From the NCBI GenBank assembly GCA_947247005.1, contig OX365950.1, positions 14,396,720 to 14,460,719 of the forward strand: a DNA stretch of 64,000 bases, in the 5' to 3' direction. Made by a program: the position numbers and the translations under genes. The notes below the pieces were generated by a model, which did no database searches, had not been told where the DNA came from, and was given only the letters and a program-made list of their open reading frames with translations. The DNA is from Spisula solida (Eukaryota > Mollusca > Bivalvia > Venerida > Mactridae). This document shows, one piece after another, positions 55,510-64,000 of the stretch (positions are counted from its first letter, which is position 1; each line of letters starts with the position of its first letter).

Positions 55510-58500
55510 CTTAACAAAAAAATTCTGGTATAACATTTTAGTTCAGAAATAATAAATTAATATATGTACCTTTTTATCGTAGAATAAAGCATGGTCATGG
55601 GTTCAGATGCATAGTATTTAAATCACGAATGCGTAGCACGAGTTATTTAATGCACGCATCCGAGCATTTATTATAGACAATACACTGGTAAATATTCATT
55701 TTTTCGATTCGAACATAGCTATCTCGATTTCCTCTATGTTTATACTGTATAGGCGAAACTGGTTGTGTTAGAATAATTTATAAAACCCTGACCTTCAGTA
55801 TTGGCAGCATGAGATTGAAGTTCCCCACGTACGACATCAGTCTCAGTCACAGCCTCAACCACTATTACATCTGTATCTGGTGTATCAGCTGGAATCACCT
55901 CTATATCCCCTGGCCTATCAACTTCAAGATCATTACAAGTTGCGTTATCACCTTAAAAACAAAGTACAATGCATTATTGTATTCATTTGTTTATACGATC
56001 ATTGGCATACGATAGATTGATTACCCCTTATAACAACAAAAGTCACATTATGTTTTTGAGAAGAGGGGTAGAATTATTTTATTGCAATTCAATGAGTGTT
56101 TCAATAAGCCATACAAGACAAGTAATCATACCAACTCTACCCATAAAAATCATATTTATTTGAATATTTAGGTATCAAACAAGCCAATACAATTGGTGTC
56201 GATATTGGTGCAGGCTATTCATTTGCTGAAATGGTGTCAATTACGTTGATACTAGTAAACAAAAATATGCATGAACCACACTTTCAGTACAAAAGTATGC
56301 GTCTGTGAATTGATTCAGATCGAAATTAAAGTGTTAAACACATACCTTCCAAAAGTGGTATTTCAACTTCCAATCCCTCATCTTCATCTGAAATTGATAA
56401 ACATTAGCCAGGTATATATCACCATGGAGACTGTAAAATGGTAAAAATTGTATTCAAAAAACGTACATAATAGTTTTGTATTTCTATGGCATTTTTAAAG
56501 AAATTAAGACCTAAATGCTCCTCTCTTATTGCACACTGGACCCATGAGACCATACCATATTTTTAGGAAAGAACTTATCAACCAGTCCTAACTGATTAAG
56601 CCCACCATTGCAAGTAATGAATTACTGTCTGGGTTCGTGTGAATCAAATGTGAAAGGGAAAGTTAATGACCATGGGTGGTATTCAATATGGATCTTATTA
56701 AATTGGAGAATAAGGATAGCCAATCATTTCGCCTGTTACTGATCAATATTTTAATACGGTGTGATTTGATTGGATGTCCTTATCTTTAGGTCAAGTAAAA
56801 TCAATATTGAATACCTCCCCATATATCGTAGGCTGAGATAAGCTACATGAAGAAAAATAATTGAAACTTAAGTGACGACGCAGCACTTAAACATGCATGG
56901 CGTCTGTATAAGTTATATATAGTCATGCTATTCATGTACCAGTGCAGTTTTCCCTGTGGGGAAAATCCGAATATAACAGTACAAACACAATCATCATGGG
57001 GCGCTTTTGTTGGAAATAGCCGGTTTCAGTTTGGGTTTTAGGTTTGGTTAAACGTTGGACAGTAAACTAAATTTGGTTTCGATTTAAACTGAGTAGGGAA
57101 CAAACGGGTGGCTTGAAGAAACATTTTAATCTCAAAGGCGACAGAAAAGAGCTGTACTATGGTCTTGATATATTAACAGGAACACACGCTTATAACGAAA
57201 AAAGAATGAATTTGTTATCTCTTTTCTTTTGTTATTCCCTGATAAGGCTGTGATATTTGGAAATTTGGTTGATATATTGAATACTAGGATGGTATATAAT
57301 TGAAATTGCTCTCTTTACGTTAGATTAAAACATTGTCAATTCGTAAGTATAGCGTAGAAATCTGACCATAGCTAATCAGATCAGATAGGAAATTGTGTAC
57401 TATGAGATTCAGTTATGGTCAACATGGTCGGCCATTTTCTCGCGCTCAACTGCATGTAATTTTGGATGCATCAAACTGATCAAACCGCCTCCGGGGGTAG
57501 TTTGGAAGGTTTGACAAACTGGTTTGAGATGTTTTTAAACAAATAGAAAAACTTGTTTCCGTTTTAAACCAGTTTTACTGAACAAACGGACTGCTTGACA
57601 AACCAGTTGGAAACCAAACCAGGTGTGTTGCAAACAAAAGCGTCCCATGTAAAACTAAATATTTCAAAATACAAACCTATACGAATTGATACAGAAATAG
57701 GTTTTTCCGACAACTGTCCAGTATTCTCTGACACACCAACATCATGACCAGTCTTAACACTTGCACCACTCCCAAGGAGATGTCGTTCAGAATGAAATGC
57801 TGAACCTGATAAATTTAGAACAAGCAACTTGAAAATTCTACGAACAATTATACTATGCAAGGGCCTATACATATAACTACTCAATCTTATTTCCAGGAAA
57901 ACAAAAACTCAATAAGCACAATTGGGCACGGTTTTATCAAAGCACATTCGAAAATCTTAAGCGTACACCCAATTTGAAATTATTTATAATTCTTTAAAAA
58001 TACAAATTGTTGTAAAGGGGATATGCAGTATAAATACTTTTCAATCCGTATATGTTCCCAATGCATTATAAGGAAGACAATTTGAGCGTTAGTTTAACAT
58101 TTCTGTAAGTGAGTATCCTATTATGTTATGTGTGTATAATTATTCCAGCAAAGAATCGTTGCTTAAATACTTTCGAAAATAAGTTTGACACTAAAAAGAC
58201 TGATACTTTTCCAGCAGTCTGCTCACTCAGAATTATTGTCAGGTATCATTGGCAAAGATTCTATTTTCGCTATTATTAGCGACTACTGTTCCTTGTTAAT
58301 CAATAATCTGCTAATATCGTTCATAACATGAATGCGTATCATTGGAACCGTTGACAGCAAATTCAAAAACCCGCAATATAGGCCTAATACAAAATGTACT
58401 GCACATTGTGCAATTTTAAAGATCACACACATATAAAGCGGCTTATATGAATGAAATTAATAAACATCATAGTTATATTACCATTTGCAGTAGATGAAGG

Positions 58501-60536
58501 ATTCTGACAAGGAAGTAGGTTACGGCAGTATAATATTGCAATAGCAATCAGAATACAAACAAAAACAAATGTAACCCCAGCTGATATCACCAACACATTT
58601 ATATCCAATGTTTCCTCTTTGTCTTCTTCAACAGAGTCTTCAATTGGTGACTTCTGTTCTCCATTAGTACTTATGTCAGTATGTTCGTAGTCAGTCTTGG
58701 TCTCTGGCTTGAGCGTGGGTCCCAAAACATCTGGATCTGAGATGGGAAAAATGAAGTTATAACAATAATGCAAGAGAGTCATGATGGCCCTAAATATCTA
58801 ATCAGTTTTGGCCCCGATGACCCCATGTCGATTTTGACCTAGATTTAGGTAATGTGAAAAAGGATTACCTTTATTACGTTCAAAAGTAATTGTGGACGGA
58901 AAGTCGAAGAGTAGTAACAAAAATGCACCTTGCCACTGTTATATATACACATACATGTAACAATTAATGTACAATGAAAGTTAACAAATGGGCAAAATAC
59001 TGGTTATTGGAGTTCAGTTACATAATCAAAACTTAAATAGAAGTTCATACACATATAGCTTACTATAGTTGCAGGTAATTTTACTTTCTGTTGAATCACA
59101 ATAAGCAAGTCGGAAAGCGTTTAATTTTCTCCAAGAAAATTCTATCATATAAATCTATAATGTCCCCCAACGAAGTTTGGTGGAGGGGCACAAAAATGGT
59201 ATTTCTAGGTTAGAATCCTTCATCAATTTTTCTGACTTTTCATGACCCTGAGACCAGAATAAGAATGTAAAAATTACAGTTATATTCCCTCATTCAACTG
59301 ACAACCTCTAGTTAGAGGGTGGATTAAATATAGAAATATAATGAATAGTGTACATACCTGGAAAACACATGCTGTTTGGCTCTGAAGATTCAGGCTTTAG
59401 TCTTAAATGGAAGAAACAATTGTATATACCAAATGGTGCGACTAAAACTAAAAAAGCTACATGTGATCAAACTTATGATTTATGAATATTAAATACTTGG
59501 GATATGTCGTATAGTCTTTATATAACTGAAATAGATATCTGCAAGGAATTATCAAATATTGATACACAATTTATAATGAATACATACCCAGTAATACAGT
59601 CACCACAATGACCTTCAGTGTCCCCGCCACAGCTAACAGATTCATACCTGCGTGTTCGAGCACAATCGAGCATACATCTATAGCAGTAGGAAGAGTAAGA
59701 ATTGAAGGTTCTGTATGTTCCCAGTACACACTGCTCACAGGGGTAACATGTCTTATATCCATACTCATCTTTTTCTCTCACAACCTGCAATTTGCAAGGT
59801 ACATTTTGTATATGTTTCATTGAAATTCTATACATAGCTTACTATTAGGTAACTGTATCATTGATCAAGAGTAAAAAGCTGGGTTTTTTATTTAATTTAT
59901 TTTTTAAAATACAAAAACTTGTTTTTACTCAGACTCTTTATCAATGATACAGTTACAAGTGATATGTATAGAGAGGTAATTATAAAGCTGGTCAAATATG
60001 AAAGTTCTGTGTTCAACCCAGCAATACTAGGCAAAGATTGAGCCATAGCGCAAAGTAACAATACCCGTTGTGAGGCCATGACTAATAAATCTACTTCTAG
60101 GTTTGATTATCATTCCAACCAACACACGTTTTCTAAGCCACGAGACGTACACTTCTGCTAAAATGATTTTAAATATTTATTTTATAAATTAATGATATAA
60201 TCGTGGTCACACAAAGACCTTTACATTTGTATAGGTTTTAGGGTCCAACAAGCTTAAACATGATGTCATGCAGCTATATGGTTTAAACCAGAGACCTGCA
60301 AAGTAGCCAACACCTTACCATATCCCAGCATGTATTAATATGTGTTGTATACATGTACTTACAGACGTGTTATATCCAATGCCGCCACCAATACATTCTG
60401 GGCAGGGTTCACACTTTATCTTTCCATTCCGTCGTTTAACATAGTATTCATCTGTGCCACACGTTTTTAGACTCTGACAGAGAGTCACTCTCACCTCAAA
60501 TACACAGCATATAACAAGAAGAAATACAAGTTTCAT
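55025..60536 (-). CDS. TNF-receptor-superfamily-like protein with death domain (8 exons)
   Basis: Minus-strand exons: 60536-60363, 59784-59588, 59401-59358, 58736-58482, 57805-57677, 56387-56346, 55951-55793, 55509-55025. All have GT/AG borders and agreeing phases (0, 2, then 1 for every later junction), giving 1485 nt and 494 residues. Order: signal peptide (1-20), Cys-rich ectodomain (about 25-137), acidic Thr/Glu stalk, membrane span (about 186-208), cytoplasmic linker (209-390) and a C-terminal death-like fold (about 395-470, with LFNTYMKLSKQIISAYDEKW and HWLRKYADEANLKWLLESL). TNFRs of this type bind trimeric ligands outside the cell and pass the signal through homotypic death-domain contacts. 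The ectodomain is short (about two CRDs), close to p75NTR/EDAR-size or smaller. Which vertebrate receptor it corresponds to cannot be told by eye. The start is an ATG directly after an acceptor; a 5' UTR exon upstream is implied but was not found. Confidence 0.88.
55793..55951 (-). CDS. receptor exon 7: acidic linker
   Basis: Acceptor gtttttaag, donor G|GTCAGG; 159 nt, phase 1-1. Asp/Val/Thr-rich (GDNATCNDLEVDRPGDIEV, IPADTPDTDVIVVEAVTET). No motif recognised. Confidence 0.82.
56346..56387 (-). CDS. receptor exon 6: 42-nt acidic micro-exon
   Basis: Acceptor tatcaatttcag, donor G|GTATGTG; phase 1-1. It encodes DEDEGLEVEIPLLE. It can be skipped without a frameshift. Confidence 0.82.
56675..56819. 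mobile_element. foldback MITE with GGTATTCAATA ends (intron 5)
   Basis: 'ggtggtattcaatatggatc' and the inverse of 'aatcaatattgaatacctcc' form the ends. Inner segments 'ataaggatagccaatca' and 'tgattggatgtccttat' also pair. It lies in the receptor's intron between exons 5 and 6. Confidence 0.8.
56995..57649. mobile_element. TIR MITE (655 bp) next to receptor exon 5
   Basis: CATGGGGCGCTTTTGTT and the inverse of 'aacaaaagcgtcccatg' match at 16 of 17 positions. The interior carries repeated 'aaaccagttt/ggtttg' words. It lies in intron 5, with its edge 28 bp from the exon 5 donor. Confidence 0.78.
57677..57805 (-). CDS. receptor exon 5: cytoplasmic linker
   Basis: Acceptor aaatttatcag, donor ATAG|GTTTGT; 129 nt, phase 1-1. 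Ser/Gly-rich (GSAFHSERHLLGSGASVKTG). A 655-bp MITE ends 28 bp inside the following intron. Confidence 0.82.
   Translation of the reverse strand, partial: VQHFILNDISLGVVQVLRLVMMLVCQRILDSCRKNLFLYQFV
58482..58736 (-). CDS. receptor exon 4: acidic stalk and transmembrane segment
   Basis: Acceptor cccatctcag, donor G|GTAATA. Asp/Glu/Thr-rich stalk (DSVEEDKEETLDIN) is followed by the span VLVISAGVTFVFVCILIAIA ILYC and a Cys-containing juxtamembrane stretch (RNLLPCQN). Phase 1 in and out. Confidence 0.88.
58780..58945. repeat. fragment of the ~144-bp family (intron 3)
   Basis: 'catgatggccctaaatatct', 'ttggccccgatgacccca' and 'gtcgattttgacctagattt' end in 'ggacggaaagtcgaagagta', the element's right-end signature. 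It is a single-unit copy inside the receptor gene. Confidence 0.65.
59358..59401 (-). CDS. receptor exon 3: 44-nt stalk exon
   Basis: Acceptor tttcttccatttaag, donor GTATGTAC; phase 2 in, 1 out. It encodes LKPESSEPNSMCFP. Two other AGs lie inside, but only this acceptor joins both neighbours in frame. Confidence 0.78.
59588..59784 (-). CDS. receptor exon 2: cysteine-rich domains
   Basis: Acceptor caaattgcag, donor GG|GTATGT; phase 0 in, 2 out. It holds eleven cysteines in CRD spacing (TCYPCEQCVLGTYRTFN, YCYRCMLDCARTRRYESVSC, GHCGDCITG). This is the core ligand-binding type region. Confidence 0.9.
59847..59957. mobile_element. small foldback MITE, copy 2 (intron 1)
   Basis: 'aggtaactgtatcattgatc' with 'aagagtaaaaa' pairs with 'tttttactcagactctttat' and 'caatgatacagttac' in inverse orientation. 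Same family as 22572-22672. It lies between receptor exons 1 and 2. Confidence 0.85.
60363..60536 (-). CDS. receptor exon 1: signal peptide and first Cys motif
   Basis: Acceptor ttatttcag abuts ATG; donor TCT|GTAAGT. It encodes 58 residues (MKLVFLLVICCVFEVRVTLC, then QSLKTCGTDEYYVKR and KCEPCPECIGGGIGYNTS), exit phase 0. The C-x2-C-x2-C run is CRD-like. Confidence 0.88.
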
Positions 60537-60765
60537 CTGAAATAAGGAACATTGTATTTATTTTTATGTCTGGTACTGAAGTCGAGCTGCGGAGAAACAT
60601 CATAATGGCCTACCGGTATATATGTTCTACTCTGGAAACAAGAGCCTGACTAACAGTACAGTACAGTAGTCGAGTGGATACCGTTTTTCCAAATTGAGAG
60701 GTAAACATGTTTCATTATAGGCTATGGAACTTGGTAACTTCTAAAACGCTTATACATCTATATAC

Positions 60766-62520
60766 AAGAGGGTCAAGATGGCCCTAAATCGCTCACCTGT
60801 TTTACCGCACATGACCCAATGTCAAACTTGGCCTATATTAAAGTTGGTCAATGTGACCATGATTCATAAAGATAAAGCCATAATTGTTCACAAGCTTTTA
60901 CTGGAACTGGTCATTGCGACCAACTTTATCACACCAGATGACCCGCAATCGAACTTGTGACCTCTAGTGACTACACGCGGTTTTTCTATCATTTGACCTA
61001 GTGACCTAGGTTTTAACCCCAGATGACCGAATATAGATCTTAGCCTACATTTTGTTGAGGTGATCACTGTGACAAAGTTTCATGAAGATAATGTCAAAAT
61101 GTCCAAATTGTAACATCCAGTGTATACACAAGGATTCATTTATTTGACCTAGTGACCCAGTTTTGATGCCGGATGACCCCATATTGAGCTTGACCTAGAT
61201 TTTGTTGAGATGGTAATTGTGACCAAGTTTCATAAAGATTATGTTTACACTTTTGGGATAATCTTGTGTAAAGTGTAAACTCTAGTGACAACACAATGTT
61301 TTCTATGATCTGGCCGAGTGTCTTATTTTTTTAAGCCGAATGAACCAATATTGAACTTAACCTAGATAGTTTTTAGATGATCATTGTTATCAAGTTTCAA
61401 TAATATTAGGCCAAATTGCTACCTCTAGTGACTGCACAAGGCTTTTCTAAGGTTTGACCTAGTGGCCTAGTTTTTGACCCAGTATCGAACTTGACCTAGA
61501 TTTTGTTGAGCTGATAATTGTGATTAAGTTTCATAAAGTGTGGCCTCTAGTGACTACACAGGGGTTTCTATTATTTGACCTGGTGACTTAGTTTTCATGC
61601 CCATTTGACCCAGCATTAAACTTGACATAGATTTTATTGAAATGATCATTGTGGCCAAGTTTCATAAATATTAGGCCTAAGTATGATCTCTAGTGACTAC
61701 ACAAGGGTTTTCTATTATTTGACATGGTGACTTAGTTTTTAGGCCCAGATGACCTATCATTAACATAGGCCTAGATTTATAAAAATGATCATGTTGACCA
61801 GGTTTCATAAAGATTAGGCCAAAATTGTGACCTTTAATGACTACACAAGGTTTTTCTACGCATTGACCTGGTGACCTATTTTATGACCCCGGGTGACCAA
61901 GTATCGAACTTGACCTAGATTATGTTGAAATGATCATTGTGACCAAGCTTCATAAAGATTAGGTCAAAAATGTGACCTCAATAGTGACTACACAAGGGTT
62001 TTCTACTATAAGCTGTCTCCATGTGGTTGCTTTTAAAGTCTGACGGTCCAGCTAGTACTGGTACTGTTAGCGTCGAAATGGTTTGAATAAAAATGACCCA
62101 ATAACGAACTTCACTTAGATTTTGTTGAGATGTTCAATGTGACCAAGTTTCGTAAAGATTAGGCCAAAATTGTGACTTCTAGTGACAACACAAGCAAGTG
62201 GAAGGTTTTCTATTATCTGACATAGTGACCTAATTTTTGACCCCGAATGACCCAATATCAAACTTGACCTATACTTTGTTGAGATGATCGTTGTGACTAA
62301 GTTTCATAATGATTAGGCCAAAATTGTGACTTCTAGTGACTACACAAGCAAGAGTGGACAGACTGACGGACGACGGACAAAGAGTGATCACAAAAGCTCC
62401 CCTGCCTGAGCTAAAATTAGGCCAAATAGTGGCATCTAGCGTGTTCAAAATGTGTTTCATTAATTTGACCTTGTACCCTACGTAGTTTTTTTTACCTCGA
62501 ATGTCCTAATTCAAAAAGAG
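60766..62520. mobile_element. longest ~144-bp-family array (about ten units)
   Basis: The left end 'caagatggccctaaatcgct' and 'cacctg' and the right end 'gacggacgacggacaaagag' bound repeated 'gtgacctagtttttgacccc', 'gatgatcattgtgaccaagt' and 'tgacctctagtgactacaca' units. A 60-bp foreign segment (62029-62090) interrupts one unit. It is upstream of the receptor gene on the minus strand. Confidence 0.85.
62029..62090 (+). repeat. insert related to 36435-36560
   Basis: 'aagctgtctccatgtggttg', 'cttttaaagtctgacggtcc' and 'gcgtcgaaatggtttga' match the inverse of 36435-36560 with its centre deleted. Array sequence resumes on both sides. Confidence 0.7.
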
Positions 62521-62540
62521 ACATATATTTTGTACAAATA

Positions 62541-63392
62541 CACTAAGAGGCACTTATAACTGTGCACTTTTCAATTCCTAATAACTTTCTTGTTTGTCAA
62601 TATTTTTTAACGAAATTTTGTGTAATTGGTTGTTAGTCGACGCACAACGTAATCTAATATTTAAATATTACGGTTCAATGAATATTGCCCATTAGACTGT
62701 GAAAACAACAATTCAACGAATTGCACGAGAAAATCGTGAAACAGCGGGAAATAAAATAACATGTGGTAGTTTTCATTAAATGCATTACCCGTTAACCCAA
62801 TAAAACACAAAATAAAATATGTGTCTAGAATGACGCCATGACGTCGCGTTTATCAACACAGGCGTCTCAATGTTACTGTTGGAATATAATTAATTTTGGC
62901 ATTCCAAAAGTTTAATTATGTGTTATGCAACCATTAAAGCCCCTGTAGATATTTGGAGCCATATTCTACCTGACTGTCTATCCTTTCATTGTTAAAATTT
63001 GTCAACGTCATTTCTCTGCAATGGCTGGTCCAATTTCAACGTATCTGGATACGTGCCGCATGTTATGCTTGGACCAACTGTCACGGAGATTGCCCTTCAA
63101 ATATGACGTCAATGCGACAACATTGCATAACTTAAACACCCAGAAGGACACGTTGTTAAATGTTGGAAAACTGTGCGCTTTAAACCGGAGCAGATTTCGT
63201 GAATTCACATTTTTACGCAACGCTTAATAATGTGCTAGCGTTTCCTAAATCATGTGTGTTATGAAATGAAATGTGCTAAACTATTATCACGCATCTTTTA
63301 ACTACGCTTACTGCAAATTTCAACAAATATACCCACTAATAACTGAGATAGTGAGATTTGAGTTAGTGCACAGTTATAAGTGCCTCTAAGTG
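62541..63392. mobile_element. TA-flanked TIR element (852 bp)
   Basis: CACTAAGAGGCACTTATAAC at the left and the inverse of 'gttataagtgcctctaagtg' at the right match over 28 bp with one difference. TA flanks both ends (62539-62540, 63393-63394). Termini beginning CACT with TA target sites recall the 11017-12230 element, but the two are different families. No transposase. Confidence 0.88.
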
Positions 63393-63439
63393 TAGTCATT
63401 TTCAAATTTGACAAAGTTTTAAAAATAGTATGCCAAAAT

Positions 63440-63660
63440 TGAGGCAGGTTATCATTGGGGAATTGTGGACGGACATGACTGTTTCTACGGAATGAACGTC
63501 ATTTAGAAAGTTACAGAAATGAATGTAAGGCACATAAACTCTAAAGTACTAGTAGTAATAGGTTTGTCAAGTTTTTAATCACTTAAAACGGATTTTCACA
63601 GACGGACGCGCCGGACGGACTGACGACAGACGAAGAGCGACATGTGACCTTATAATTAAA
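63440..63660. repeat. array-family right-end fragment
   Basis: 'agacggacgcgccggacgga' and 'ctgacgacagacgaagagcg' match the right-end signature of the ~144-bp family. The remaining sequence is too diverged to show units. Confidence 0.5.
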
Positions 63661-63924
63661 CCACGGATTCTTTTGCAAATTGCCTATTATGGACATGTAG
63701 CCACGAGCCTAACAAATAATATATGCCTTACACAAAATTCCCCGCCTTTCAAAGTTTCTCCGATCTTTGGTGCGCAGTTATAGTTATGGAAACGCGTAAT
63801 TGAACGCGCATTTCTTCATTTTCAAACTAAATTGGAAGCAATTTGTACACTTGCAAATTTCTTAAAAAATATATTGTGATAATGCTTAGACATCATAGAA
63901 TACTTCACGAGGTTATAAAAAATG

Positions 63925-64000
63925 TCACTTAGGCCAAAAAAAAAAAATTGTGTGTTTCGGGTAACCCGACCCTACCTAGCCGAAAGGCGCCGACCCTAAC
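63925..64000. repeat. poly-A plus 'cgggtaacccgaccctacc' repeat, cut by the window edge
   Basis: An A12 run is followed by 'ttgtgtgtttcgggtaaccc' and 'gaccctacctagccgaaagg'. This resembles a dispersed mollusc repeat. The end lies outside the window. Confidence 0.5.

Noticed and set aside
59897..60079. Alternative signal-peptide-like start (MASQRVLLLCAMAQ) between receptor exons 1 and 2
   Set aside because: The frame runs to a stop inside the MITE and has no donor that joins exon 2; the exon 1 start gives consistent phases.
63008..63227. Opposing ~70-codon ORFs
   Set aside because: Both lie within the 852-bp TIR element and neither has a recognisable motif.
1..64000. CRISPR arrays, bacterial operons, viral genes
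   Set aside because: No spaced direct repeats with unique spacers, no Shine-Dalgarno-led gene runs and no viral polymerase or capsid motifs were seen; the window is a metazoan chromosome segment.

Overview
The window is eukaryotic: AT-rich, gene-poor, with introns bounded by GT/AG and no operon-like packing. It is dense with old transposons and with repeat families I associate with bivalve molluscs. These include arrays of about 144 bp built on 'gacctagtttttgacccc', the 'caagggagataactc' motif, 'tatgctcccc...ggggagcata' elements, and 'accgtatagcggg' termini. A bivalve is my best reading (inference from repeat style and gene content); the species is not established.

The best gene is on the minus strand at 60536-55025. 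It has eight exons, and every splice phase agrees. It encodes a 494-residue type I membrane protein with a signal peptide, TNF-receptor-type cysteine-rich ectodomain, one membrane span and a C-terminal death-like domain. The second clear gene is an uninterrupted ORF for a 16-finger C2H2 protein at 25056-23659, minus strand. Three exon-like pieces on the minus strand (16331-16280, 14301-14269, 4555-4392) share phase 1. Together they would read as a signal peptide, a short Thr/Ser segment and a Gly-rich tail with a hydrophobic GPI-type C-terminus; this is a candidate secreted or anchored protein gene. Weaker exon candidates lie at 28635-28787(-), 32509-32533(+), 35992-36096(-) and 39269-39469(-).

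Layout. 1-4.4 kb: mostly featureless, with a possible core promoter and one copy of a dispersed repeat. 4.4-16.4 kb: the candidate secreted gene, whose introns hold two LINE relics, a TA-flanked element and a foldback MITE. 17-20.4 kb: LINE relic and a ~100-bp tandem array. 21-25 kb: ~144-bp array and the zinc-finger gene. 25-33 kb: MITEs including a hAT element with an exact 8-bp target duplication, two facing tRNA-type SINEs, and a cluster of TTTTCG motifs. 33-42 kb: long degenerate ~144-bp arrays with nested insertions, a LINE 3' end with a MITE in its tail, and a 76-bp near-perfect palindrome. 42-48 kb: hAT-like and Tc1-like elements and a LINE relic. 48-55 kb: more arrays and a 1.49-kb duplication. 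55-60.5 kb: the receptor gene. 60.7-64 kb: more arrays and an 852-bp TIR element.

No CRISPR arrays, rRNA or convincing functional tRNA genes were seen. All reading was by eye; family assignments rest on recognised motifs, not searches.
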